In this document: one piece after another, positions 25,556 through 33,407 of the stretch
Layout of the letters: each line of letters starts with the position of its first letter
How positions within the stretch are numbered: the first letter of the stretch is position 1
From: Thermoproteota archaeon
GTDB taxonomy: Archaea; Korarchaeota; Korarchaeia; Korarchaeales; Korarchaeaceae
Assembly (NCBI GenBank): GCA_027492205.1
Contig: JAOZFN010000005.1
Coordinates: 1 to 64,000 of the forward strand
Direction of reading: 5' to 3'
DNA length: 64,000 nucleotides
Position numbers and translations under genes: made by a program
Notes under the pieces: generated by a model
What the model was told of the DNA's origin: nothing
What the model saw: the letters and a program-made list of their open reading frames with translations, nothing else
Database searches by the model: none

Positions 25556-26404
25556 ATGAGCGTCAGGAGGCCCGCCGTCGCCGGGTTCTTCTATCCTGCG
25601 GGTCCATCGGCCCTCTTACGCTCCCTGAAGGAGGCCTTCAGTAGGGCAGGTTACGCACAGATACCCCGAGCCTCCGAATCCGGCCCCCGCTCAATAAGGG
25701 GCGCCATGTGCCCTCACGCCGGATACGTCTACTCGGGCCACGTTGCGGCCACGGCGTACGCGAAGTTGGCAGAAGACGGCATGCCGGACGTCTTCGTCTT
25801 GGTGGGACCCAACCACACCGGACTGGGTGAGATGATCTCCGTCTACCCGGGAGGGTTCTGGGAAACTCCGCTGGGGAGAGTCCCCATCGACTCCGAGTTG
25901 GCGGCTGAGATAAGGGAGAGCTGCCCCTTGGCACGGTTCGACAAGCTTGCCCACCTGAAGGAGCACTCCCTGGAAGTTCAGCTCCCCTTCATACAGGCGG
26001 TATTTGGAGAAGTGAAGATAGTCCCAATAGCAATGCTAGATCAGTCCCCGGGGGCCGCCACATCACTTGGCTCCGCCATCGCTTCGGCATGCTCAAGCTT
26101 GGGGAGGGACTGCGTAGTGATAGCCTCCTCCGATATGTCTCACTACGAGCCGGCCGAGGTGGCCGAGAGGAAGGACAGAAGGGCCTTGGAGGCGATCATC
26201 TCCATGAACGTGGAGGCCCTCTACGAGGCAATCTCGGCGCTGAACATCTCCATGTGTGGATACGGCCCGGCGGCCGCCATGCTCGTTGCCTCGAGGCTCA
26301 TGGGGGCTGAGAAGGCTGAACTCCTGGCCTACACTCACAGCGGTGAGACCACCGGGGATTACTCGGCCGTAGTGGGTTACGCGTCGGTGGTGGTGCGCGC
26401 TTGA
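25556..26404 (+). CDS. Memo family protein (AmmeMemoRadiSam system protein B)
   Basis: Member of the Memo1 family, related to non-haem iron class III extradiol dioxygenases. The metal-site region is intact (CPHAGYVYSGHVAA and the later GPNHTGLG), and the C terminus keeps SMCGYGPAAAML and AYTHSGETTGDYSAVVGYAS. 282 aa. Its stop overlaps the TTG start of IPP isomerase. The AMMECR1 partner is 36 kb away at 61.9 kb. The reaction in archaea is unknown. Confidence 0.92.
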   Translation: MSVRRPAVAGFFYPAGPSALLRSLKEAFSRAGYAQIPRASESGPRSIRGAMCPHAGYVYSGHVAATAYAKLAEDGMPDVFVLVGPNHTGLGEMISVYPGGFWETPLGRVPIDSELAAEIRESCPLARFDKLAHLKEHSLEVQLPFIQAVFGEVKIVPIAMLDQSPGAATSLGSAIASACSSLGRDCVVIASSDMSHYEPAEVAERKDRRALEAIISMNVEALYEAISALNISMCGYGPAAAMLVASRLMGAEKAELLAYTHSGETTGDYSAVVGYASVVVRA

Positions 26405-27525
26405 GCACCCCTTCTCGAAAGTTGGATCACCTTCTCATAGCCCGTGATCGGGAAGTGGAGGCCCTGAGACTCAATTGGCTGCCGCAGATATACATTCTGC
26501 ACGAGGCCCTTCCCGAGATGGACCTCGACCACGTAAGCCTCGAAACAGACTTCTTGGGAAGGACCGTCGCCGCGCCCCTCATCATCGAGGGCATGACCGG
26601 AGGACACGAGGTCGCGGAGAGGATAAACAGGGCCCTGGCATCGGTGGCAGAGGAGTTTCGCGTTGCCATAGGGGTTGGCAGCCAAAGGGCAGCCCTGGAG
26701 CACCCCGAGCTCATCGGCACATATAGAGTGGGGAGAGAGGAGGCCCCCGACGTTCCGCTCATAGCAAACATTGGGGCCACCCACATCACCGGTGAGCGGG
26801 GCCTCCGCAACGTTCAAGAGGTTGCGTCAATGATAGAGGCCGACGCCGTTGCAATTCACCTAAACGCGCTCCAAGAGGTAGTGCAGCCCGAGGGAGACCC
26901 TATGTACGCCGGGGTCCTTGCGGCCCTGAGGGACCTCTCACGGGAGGCAGGCGTGCCCATAGTGGTCAAGGAGACCGGGACCGGAATCTCGGGGGAGACC
27001 GCGCGAGCCATAGAGAGGGCAGGGGCGTACGCGATTGATGTCGGCGGCGCGGGCGGGACTCACTGGGCGATAGTGGAGGGGCTGAGGTATCCGCAGGACC
27101 ACAGACTGGCGCCCTCCCCATTCAGATTCACGACTTGGGGGATACCGACACCGGTGAGCGTGGCCGAGGTGTCCTCTCTCACGTCTAGGGTCAAGGTGAT
27201 CGGCTCTGGCGGAGTCCGCAGCGGGGTGGACGCCGCGAAGGTGATAGCCCTCGGCGCCCACATGGCCGGGGCCGCTCTCCCCTTCCTCCGAGCCTTCTAC
27301 AGGGGAGGGAGGGATTCTCTCAGGGACGCCATGGAGAGGTTCATCTCAGAGCTTAGGTGGGCCCTGTTCTTGGCGGGCTGCAGGACTCCAGCCGAGCTGA
27401 GGCTCCGAGGTCGTGCGGTCGTCACAGGCGACCCGCTTCAGTGGCTCCAACAGAGGCTGGGCCCCGGATGGCAAGTTTATAAACCCGGGATGAAGTCGCC
27501 TCGATGGCTTGTAGGGTGGGGATGA
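26401..27525 (+). CDS. fni: Isopentenyl-diphosphate delta-isomerase, type 2
   Basis: FMN-dependent isomerase interconverting IPP and DMAPP for isoprenoid lipid synthesis. Family hallmarks are RKLDHLLIARDREVE at the start, IEGMTGGH near residue 62, the active-site HLNALQEVVQPEGD near 157 and the FMN phosphate site VIGSGGVRSG near 263. 374 aa. The final coding bases contain AAGTTTATAAA, which looks like the TATA box for L7Ae directly downstream. Confidence 0.94.
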   Translation: MSTPSRKLDHLLIARDREVEALRLNWLPQIYILHEALPEMDLDHVSLETDFLGRTVAAPLIIEGMTGGHEVAERINRALASVAEEFRVAIGVGSQRAALEHPELIGTYRVGREEAPDVPLIANIGATHITGERGLRNVQEVASMIEADAVAIHLNALQEVVQPEGDPMYAGVLAALRDLSREAGVPIVVKETGTGISGETARAIERAGAYAIDVGGAGGTHWAIVEGLRYPQDHRLAPSPFRFTTWGIPTPVSVAEVSSLTSRVKVIGSGGVRSGVDAAKVIALGAHMAGAALPFLRAFYRGGRDSLRDAMERFISELRWALFLAGCRTPAELRLRGRAVVTGDPLQWLQQRLGPGWQVYKPGMKSPRWLVGWG

Positions 27526-27528
27526 AGG

Positions 27529-27921
27529 ATGACCGCAGGAGACAAACCCTTCTACGTGAAGTTCGAGACCCCTGAGGACCTGGTTCCCAAGATATACGAG
27601 CTCATCGAGCTCGCTAGGACGACCGGGGGTAAGATCAGAAAGGGCGTCAACGAGACGACGAAGTCCATAGAGCGTGGCGAGGCCGTGTTCGTCGTCGTGG
27701 CCGAGGACGTCGATCCGCCCGAGATAGTGGCCCACATCCCGCTGCTGTGCGACGAGAAGAACGTTCCGTACGCCTACGTTCCCAGCAAGGCTGAGCTGGG
27801 GAAGGCGGCGGGCATCGAGGTAGCCTCCTCCTCGGTCGCCATAATCGATCCGGGTCAGGCCAAGAGCCTCATGGAGGCCCTCGTGGAAAAGATAGAGGAG
27901 GTCAAGAAGGCCTCTTCGTAG
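27529..27921 (+). CDS. rpl7ae: Ribosomal protein L7Ae
   Basis: Kink-turn RNA-binding protein shared by the ribosome, box C/D and H/ACA sRNPs and RNase P. Hallmarks are [20 protein letters not shown] and the [20 protein letters not shown] loop. 130 aa. Probably transcribed from the TATA box inside the end of the isomerase gene. Confidence 0.97.
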   Translation: MTAGDKPFYVKFETPEDLVPKIYELIELARTTGGKIRKGVNETTKSIERGEAVFVVVAEDVDPPEIVAHIPLLCDEKNVPYAYVPSKAELGKAAGIEVASSSVAIIDPGQAKSLMEALVEKIEEVKKASS

Positions 27922-27986
27922 CCTCCCCCTCTGCGGCGGGTTAATATACCCTCGATCTCTCCCAGGACCGACGGGAGGTAGGTGAA

Positions 27987-28205
27987 GTGTCCTCCGAACA
28001 GGACAAGGCGTATCCAGCCGAGGTCGTGGAGATAATTGGGAGGACGGGAGTTGCCGGCGACGTGATCCAGGTGAGGGCGAAGGTCCTCGCGGGAAAGGAC
28101 AGGGGGAGGGTCCTGACCAGGAATGTGAAGGGGCCCGTCAGGCTCGGCGACATCCTCCTGCTCAGGGAGACCGAGATGGAGGCCCGCAAGCTGAAGCCGA
28201 GGTGA
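27987..28205 (+). CDS. rps28e: Ribosomal protein eS28
   Basis: Small OB-fold protein of the 30S head. 72 aa with the family core [20 protein letters not shown] and the C-terminal [17 protein letters not shown] start after GGGAGGTAGGTGAA. A TATA-like GGTTAATATAC lies about 40 bases upstream. It starts the eS28-eL24-aIF5B operon. Confidence 0.96.
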   Translation: MSSEQDKAYPAEVVEIIGRTGVAGDVIQVRAKVLAGKDRGRVLTRNVKGPVRLGDILLLRETEMEARKLKPR

Positions 28206-28220
28206 GGCGAGGGGATAAGC

Positions 28221-28448
28221 TTGAGCAAGGCGGCTTACAGGGCGCTGAAGACGTGCAAGTTCTGTGGGGCTGAGATAGAGCCCGGGAAGGGCTGGATGTA
28301 CGTCTTGGCGGACGGCACCATCTGGTACTTCTGCTCGTCCAAGTGCGCGAAGAACATGCTCCACCTTGGCAGGAAGCCCGAGAGGGTCAGGTGGACTGCC
28401 AAGGCCAGGGAGCTCAAGCAGAAGAGGAGACTCGGCCAGAATGTCTGA
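28221..28448 (+). CDS. rpl24e: Ribosomal protein eL24
   Basis: 75-residue zinc-binding protein with paired cysteines KFCGAEIEPG and FCSSKCAKN, the standard eL24 layout. TTG start. Its end overlaps the aIF5B start by eight bases. Confidence 0.96.
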   Translation: MSKAAYRALKTCKFCGAEIEPGKGWMYVLADGTIWYFCSSKCAKNMLHLGRKPERVRWTAKARELKQKRRLGQNV

Positions 28449-30225
28449 GGAGCGCCCCCCGAGGTATCGTCAGCCGCTGGTGGCCGTCCTTGGCCACGTT
28501 GACTCGGGAAAGACGACTCTACTGGACTACATAAGGAAGACCCGCGTGGCCGCAAAGGAGCCGGGCTCGATAACCCAGCATGTCGGAGCGTCCGAGGTCC
28601 CTGCGGATGTCATCGAGAGGGTCTGTGAACCGGTGTTCAAGTCCCTCGGAGTCCGCTTCGAGCTGAAGACAAAGGGCCTGCTCTTCATAGACCTACCAGG
28701 TCACGAGGTGTTCTCCAACCTCAGGAAGAGGGGTGGTTCGGCCGCCGACGTCGCGATACTGGTCATAGACATCATGGGGGGAGTTCAGCCCCAGACGGTG
28801 GAGTCGATAAACATCCTGAGGGAGAGGAAGACCCCGTTCGTCATAGCCCTGAACAAGATTGACCTCATAGCGGGATGGAAGAGCAAGCCCGGCGCGCCCT
28901 TCATAGAGTCAGTCAAGGAGCAGCCCCCGAGGGCCATAGCAGAGTTTGAGCGGAGATTCTACACGATCTTGGGACAGCTGGCGGAGCACGGAATCAATGC
29001 GGAGCGATACGACAGGATCACCGACTTCACGCGAACGTTCGCCGTAGTCCCGACGAGCGCCGCTACGGGGGAAGGGGTCCCGGACCTGCTGGCCATACTC
29101 TTGGGTCTCGTCCAGAGGTACATGCTCGACAGGCTTGAGATCACCTCTGAAGAGGGTAGGGGCGTCGTCCTAGAGGTCAAAACCATGCACGGGCTCGGAA
29201 CGGTCATCACAGCGATCATCTACGACGGGGAACTTAGAGAGGGGGATACCATCGTGCTGGCTGGCCTCAGGGGGGCTATCGTGACGAAGGTGCGCGCCCT
29301 CTTCCGCCCGCGGCCCCTCGATGAGATGAGGGCACCCGGGGCAAAGTTCCAGAGGGTGCCGTCCGCAAGCGCGGCGGCTGGCGTGATGGTCTCCGCCGTC
29401 GACCTCGAGGGCGCCATCGCCGGCTCGCCGCTATTCGTGGTCAGGAACCCCGAGAAGCTCCAGAGGGCCGTTAGGGCCGTCGAGGAGGAAGTCGGCGCCA
29501 TACTGATCAAGACCGACAAGGTGGGCGTGATAGCCAAGGCGGACACCCTGGGGACGCTAGAGGCCCTGGTCTCCCACCTGAGGTCGAAGGGGATCCCCGT
29601 CAGGAGGGCCGACATCGGCCCTGTGACTAAGACAGACGTTTTCGAGGCTCATGCGATGAAGTCCGACGATCCGAAGTACGCAGTAGTGATCGCTTTCAAC
29701 GTCAAGGTCACGGAGGAGGCAGAGCAGGAAGCCAAGGGCAGGGGCATCAAGATATTCCACGACGTGATCATATACCAGCTCATAGAGAAATTCGAGTCAT
29801 ACTTGGAGGAGCTAAAGAGGAGGGAGATAGAGGAACTCCTCTCGAGCGTGGTATATCCGGCCGAGATCTTGGTTCTCCCTGATTACATCTTCCGAAGGAG
29901 CGACCCAGCCATAGTGGGTGTTGAGGTCCTCAGGGGGAAGATCAGGCCGGGCTATCCCCTCATAAACGAGTCGGGGAGGAGGGTCGGAGTCATCCAAGAC
30001 ATCCAGGACAGGGGCGTTAGGCTTCCGGAGGCCAAGGCCGGGGACAAGGTGGCCGTCTCGATAAGGGGTGGGGTAGTCGGCAGGAACGTGAAACCAGGCA
30101 GGACGCTCTACACGGAGGTGTTCGATGTTTACGACCCCAAGAAGAGATCAATGTTCTTCGCGATGCTCTCCGAGGAGGAGAAGGAACTCTACCGACGGAT
30201 ACTTGCCCTAAGGATGAGGCGGTGA
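28441..30225 (+). CDS. infB: Translation initiation factor aIF5B (IF2-like)
   Basis: GTPase that promotes subunit joining. G1 GHVDSGKTT (near 18-26), G3 DLPGHE (near 83) and G4 NKID (near 139) are intact; domains II, III and the C-terminal barrel follow. ATG 28441 is favoured over the longer track start, which lies inside eL24. 594 aa, normal archaeal size, and no intein in the G domain. Confidence 0.95.
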   Translation: MSEERPPRYRQPLVAVLGHVDSGKTTLLDYIRKTRVAAKEPGSITQHVGASEVPADVIERVCEPVFKSLGVRFELKTKGLLFIDLPGHEVFSNLRKRGGSAADVAILVIDIMGGVQPQTVESINILRERKTPFVIALNKIDLIAGWKSKPGAPFIESVKEQPPRAIAEFERRFYTILGQLAEHGINAERYDRITDFTRTFAVVPTSAATGEGVPDLLAILLGLVQRYMLDRLEITSEEGRGVVLEVKTMHGLGTVITAIIYDGELREGDTIVLAGLRGAIVTKVRALFRPRPLDEMRAPGAKFQRVPSASAAAGVMVSAVDLEGAIAGSPLFVVRNPEKLQRAVRAVEEEVGAILIKTDKVGVIAKADTLGTLEALVSHLRSKGIPVRRADIGPVTKTDVFEAHAMKSDDPKYAVVIAFNVKVTEEAEQEAKGRGIKIFHDVIIYQLIEKFESYLEELKRREIEELLSSVVYPAEILVLPDYIFRRSDPAIVGVEVLRGKIRPGYPLINESGRRVGVIQDIQDRGVRLPEAKAGDKVAVSIRGGVVGRNVKPGRTLYTEVFDVYDPKKRSMFFAMLSEEEKELYRRILALRMRR

Positions 30226-30279
30226 GGGTCAGCTTTATTTTGCTGGAACTAGTTCTCGCGTGACGAGGAGGTGTAGCGT

Positions 30280-30702
30280 TTGTACGCGAGAAAGAGAAAG
30301 GAAGAGAACGTAATAGTGTTCGACATAGCCGATCCTGAGACTGGGAGGACCTACCACTTTCAGGTTCCCGAGGAGAGGCTGGTACCACTGATAGGTAAGA
30401 GGATAGGCGAGGTGGTCCACGGAGACGCTATAGGCTTCCCTGGTTACTCGTTCAAGATCACCGGGGGTACCGACCGAGACGGCTTCCCCATGCACCCAGG
30501 GCTCCAGGGGCCCGGCAAGAGGCGGGCGCTTCTCTCAGGTCCTCCTGGATTCCACTCAAGTAGAGAGGGGGAGAGGAGAGCCAAGACGGTTAGGGGTAAT
30601 GTGATCTCCGAGTACACCAAGCAGATCAACCTGAAAGTCATCGAGAAGGGTTCCACCCCTTTGGGGGACTACTTACCCAAGGAAGAGGCCTCCGCGGAGT
30701 GA
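30280..30702 (+). CDS. rps6e: Ribosomal protein eS6
   Basis: Small-subunit protein of 140 aa. The archaeal eS6 core is seen in DPETGRTYHFQVPEERL, then IGEVVHGDAIGFPGYSFKIT and GGTDRDGFPMHPGLQG. The TTG start has GAGGAGGTG upstream. It lacks the long basic C-terminal helix of eukaryotic S6, as usual in archaea. Confidence 0.94.
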   Translation: MYARKRKEENVIVFDIADPETGRTYHFQVPEERLVPLIGKRIGEVVHGDAIGFPGYSFKITGGTDRDGFPMHPGLQGPGKRRALLSGPPGFHSSREGERRAKTVRGNVISEYTKQINLKVIEKGSTPLGDYLPKEEASAE

Positions 30703-30722
30703 GGAATTAGAGGGGGGTTCAT

Positions 30723-31997
30723 TTGGCCGAGAGGGGGCCCGACGGGGAGCCGCTTCAGCCCGAGATGAATGTGGGGACCGCTGGTCATGTCGACCACGGG
30801 AAGTCCACGTTGGTTCAGGCACTCACGGGGATCTGGCCGGAGAGACACAGCGAGGAGCTCAAGAGGGGGATAACGATAAAGCTAGGCTACGCCAACGCGG
30901 ATCTCAGGAAATGTCCCAGCTGCGAAGACGACGACCCGTCTTGCTACACGACCTCTAGGGAGTGCCCCCTCCATCCCGGGGAGAAGACCGTCCTCATGAG
31001 GAAGATCTCTCTGGTGGACTGCCCCGGGCACGACACGCTGATGGCCACCATGCTCGCGGGCTCGACGCTGATGGACGCTGCGCTGCTGGTGATAGCGGCC
31101 AACGAGGACGTCCCACAGCCCCAGACGAGGGAGCACCTGGCCGCCCTCAAGATAATGGGAGTCAGGCAGATAATCGCGGTTCAGACCAAGATAGAGCTCG
31201 TGGACGACGAGAAGGCGGTAGAGAACTACGAGAAGATAGTCGAGTTCCTGAGGGGGAACTTGGACGAGGTGCCTCCTGTGATCCCGGTCTCCGCCATCAA
31301 CGGCGTGAACATAGACTTCCTTATTCGAGAGATGGTGAGGAGATTCGCCCCGCCCGAGAGGGACCTGACCAAGCCTCCTAGGATGTACGTCGCGAGGTCC
31401 TTCGATGTCAACAAACCCGGAACTCGCCCAGACAAGCTCGTGGGTGGAGTCCTCGGCGGGACCATCGTACAAGGCAAGTTCTCCGTGGGAGACGAAATAG
31501 AGCTGAGGCCCGGCATCTACGCAGGCGGGAAGTTCACCCCCATAACCACTGAGATTGTGAGTCTCAGAAGCGAGAATACCGAGCTCCACTACGCGATAGC
31601 TGGCGGTCTGATAGGCGTAGGGACCAAGCTGGACCCCGCCCTGACGAAGGCTGACAACATGGTTGGGAACGTAGTCGGCCTGCCGGGCGAGCTACCTCCC
31701 ACTTGGCAGGAGCTCGACATCAAGGCCAAGTTCCTCGAGAGGATAGTTGGGCTCCGCGAGGAGATTGAAGTGCGCAAACCCAAGCTTAAGGAGCTGATAA
31801 CCCTGAACGTGGGAACCGCCACGGTTCCAGCGATAGTAAAGGCGATAGACCCCGAAGACAACCTTAGAGCCCTTCTGAGAATACCGGTGTGCGCTGAGCA
31901 GGGCCAGAGGGTTGCCATCTCCATGAGGATAGGGGGGAGGTGGAGGCTAGTCGGCTATGGGTTTATTGAAGGCGGGTTCGAATATAGGCCCGCCTGA
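30723..31997 (+). CDS. eif2g: Translation initiation factor aIF2 subunit gamma
   Basis: GTPase that carries initiator Met-tRNA. G1 GHVDHGKST, G3 DCPGHD and the zinc knuckle with four Cys (CPSCEDDDPSC, then CPLHPG region) are present. The G4 motif reads QTKIELV where archaeal orthologues usually have QNKIELV or QNKVD; the Asn-to-Thr change also occurs in some Ras-like GTPases and should be tolerated. TTG start, 424 aa. Confidence 0.96.
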   Translation: MAERGPDGEPLQPEMNVGTAGHVDHGKSTLVQALTGIWPERHSEELKRGITIKLGYANADLRKCPSCEDDDPSCYTTSRECPLHPGEKTVLMRKISLVDCPGHDTLMATMLAGSTLMDAALLVIAANEDVPQPQTREHLAALKIMGVRQIIAVQTKIELVDDEKAVENYEKIVEFLRGNLDEVPPVIPVSAINGVNIDFLIREMVRRFAPPERDLTKPPRMYVARSFDVNKPGTRPDKLVGGVLGGTIVQGKFSVGDEIELRPGIYAGGKFTPITTEIVSLRSENTELHYAIAGGLIGVGTKLDPALTKADNMVGNVVGLPGELPPTWQELDIKAKFLERIVGLREEIEVRKPKLKELITLNVGTATVPAIVKAIDPEDNLRALLRIPVCAEQGQRVAISMRIGGRWRLVGYGFIEGGFEYRPA

Positions 31998-32033
31998 GCC
32001 TCACCAACCCACGATCCAACGTGGACAGGTAAG

Positions 32034-32043
32034 AGATATATTC
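32034..32043 (+). promoter_or_regulatory. TATA box for tRNA-Gly
   Basis: GAGATATATT is centred about 27 bases before the mature 5' end of the tRNA. Confidence 0.6.
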
Positions 32044-32065
32044 GGGGAGCATCTCTCAGGATCGA

Positions 32066-32155
32066 GCGGCCGTGGTCTAGCCTGGACCAGGATGGGGGCC
32101 CTCCAAGCCTCCGCGAGGCAAGCCCCAGACCCGGGTTCAAATCCCGGCGGCCGCA
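32066..32155 (+). tRNA. tRNA-Gly (anticodon TCC) with 15-base intron
   Basis: Acceptor GCGGCCG/CGGCCGC and T arm CCGGG-TTCAAAT-CCCGG are perfect and match archaeal tRNA-Gly genes. Anticodon stem GGGGC/GCCCC forms only if 15 bases are removed between positions 37 and 38. The mature loop would be CCTCCAA, giving anticodon TCC but a C at position 33 instead of the near-universal T. Discriminator A at 32155, CCA encoded (32156-32158). A reading without an intron would need a G-T pair and a 19-base variable region. Confidence in the tRNA is high, in the exact isotype moderate. Confidence 0.78.
32106..32120 (+). other. Predicted intron of tRNA-Gly
   Basis: A 15-base insert at the canonical 37/38 position. 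CCTC (32100-32103) can pair with GAGG (32115-32118), leaving a three-base CAA bulge before the 3' exon and an 11-base loop carrying the 5' site, a relaxed bulge-helix-loop motif. Both predicted cuts fall at CA/A. The intron can alternatively form its own 5-bp hairpin GCCTC-CGC-GAGGC. Confidence 0.65.
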
Positions 32156-32225
32156 CCACGCCCTCTTCAGCTGGGGGAGATACACCTGAAACCATTAATC
32201 CGATAACTCTGCGGGAATTCCCGCC

Positions 32226-32558
32226 ATGTCAGATTTCACCGAGGAGGTCATGAGAGCCAGGGAGCGGCTTAGGGCCGCCGCGAAGGAGGTTGCCCGGGCC
32301 AACGGGATAACTCAGGAGAAGGCGCTTGAACTCGTCGCTGACCTCGCTCTAGCGTTTGTGGATGGCGTGACAAAGTCCTCCAGATTCGCCGGCTTGAGCG
32401 AGGAGTGGATGAGGATCGCGGCCTCTGCCAAGAGACCACCAAACTGCAGAGCCCCTTGCGCATTCTCTGAGAGTCTAGAGCACGTTCTCAGAGTTCGCTA
32501 CAAGTTCATGGACATGCACTACCTCTTGGCCGTGAGGGGAAGATCAGGGGGGACGTGA
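32226..32558 (+). CDS. Hypothetical protein
   Basis: Not recognised. 110 aa, mostly helical, with an RERLRAAAKEVARANGITQE segment that could be a helix-turn-helix-like bundle, and two Cys four residues apart (NCRAPC). TATA-like CATTAATCC is about 32 bases before the ATG. It is a stand-alone gene between tRNA-Gly and tRNA-Thr. No family assigned. Confidence 0.6.
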   Translation: MSDFTEEVMRARERLRAAAKEVARANGITQEKALELVADLALAFVDGVTKSSRFAGLSEEWMRIAASAKRPPNCRAPCAFSESLEHVLRVRYKFMDMHYLLAVRGRSGGT

Positions 32559-32574
32559 GGACGCCCTGCGAAGC

Positions 32575-32584
32575 TTTAAATATC
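32575..32584 (+). promoter_or_regulatory. TATA box for tRNA-Thr
   Basis: TTTAAATATC is centred 28 bases before the tRNA 5' end. Confidence 0.6.
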
Positions 32585-32607
32585 CTGATGGCCGATCCAA
32601 AACCGGC

Positions 32608-32681
32608 GCCCCGGTAGCTCAGCCCGGCGGAGCACCGCCTTGGTAAGGCGGGGGTCGCGGGTTCGAATCCCGCCCGGGGCT
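32608..32681 (+). tRNA. tRNA-Thr (anticodon GGT)
   Basis: Acceptor GCCCCGG/CCGGGGC, anticodon stem CCGCC/GGCGG with loop TTGGTAA, T arm GCGGG-TTCGAAT-CCCGC. Discriminator T at 32681. Unlike the other six tRNA genes here, CCA is not encoded (TCA follows), so it must be added after transcription. Confidence 0.96.
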
Positions 32682-32758
32682 TCATGCTCCCAATTTTCGG
32701 GCCTCCTATCAGCGTTTTAATACTCCTCGGGCTGGTCCTCTGGAGGCGATAAAAGACG

Positions 32759-33367
32759 GTGTTAGCCACGGCACTTGGACTAAAGTTCAAGAACGGCGTT
32801 GTGCTTGCGGCCGATAGGAGGGTCTCCTACGGGACTTTCGTGCTGAGTAGGGCAGCCCGAAAGGTCTTCCCAGTGAACGATCGCGTAGGTGTGGCGTTTT
32901 CCGGGATCCCAGCAGACATGCAGGAACTCTACGATTCGCTCGTCTATAACGTGAGGATCTACGAGATGGACGAGGGGAGGAAGGCGACCCCCTCCAACGT
33001 GGCCCGCCTGCTCTCAATCTTGCTCTACAGCGGGAGATTCACGCGATTCTTCTTGGCCGAGGTGGTGGTTGGAGGCCTATCTCCCGAGGGACCAAAGATA
33101 ATCGCGGTGGACGCGGCCGGAGGAATGCTCGAAGATGACTTCGCGGCAGAGGGAACAGGGGCCCAACTCGCAACCGGGATCCTTGAGAGGGAGTTCAGGA
33201 AAGACATGTCAGAGTCTGAAGCCGTCGAGCTGGCCAAGAGAGCCATGATTGCGGCCATTGAGAGGGACGCCATGTCTGGCGACGGAATAGACATCCTCGT
33301 AGTGACTGAGGAGGGAATTAAGGAGGAGTTCGTCCCACTAAGGGCGTCTTGGAAACCTCAGCCGTAA
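32759..33367 (+). CDS. psmB: Proteasome subunit beta lacking the catalytic Thr1
   Basis: Inner-ring 20S subunit, 202 aa. With an ungapped alignment to Thermoplasma beta, Asp17, Arg19, Lys33 (ARKVF), Asp166 and Ser169 (RDAMSGDGID) are kept, but position 1 is Ala3 (sequence MLATALG), and only two residues precede it. An in-frame stop nine bases upstream rules out a longer propeptide. It should therefore be unprocessed and inactive, like the crenarchaeal beta paralogue with ATAIG at this site, and would need an active beta encoded elsewhere. GTG start; TATA-like TTTTAATAC about 40 bases upstream. Confidence 0.88.
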   Translation: MLATALGLKFKNGVVLAADRRVSYGTFVLSRAARKVFPVNDRVGVAFSGIPADMQELYDSLVYNVRIYEMDEGRKATPSNVARLLSILLYSGRFTRFFLAEVVVGGLSPEGPKIIAVDAAGGMLEDDFAAEGTGAQLATGILEREFRKDMSESEAVELAKRAMIAAIERDAMSGDGIDILVVTEEGIKEEFVPLRASWKPQP

Positions 33368-33407
33368 TTCCAACTTATTTATCCAATCTTGCCGCAAGGT
33401 GTGGGGG

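Noticed and set aside
32066-32155. Reading the tRNA as a type II tRNA without intron
   Set aside because: It needs a G-T pair in the anticodon stem and a poorly paired 19-base variable region; the intron model gives a perfect stem and a splice motif.
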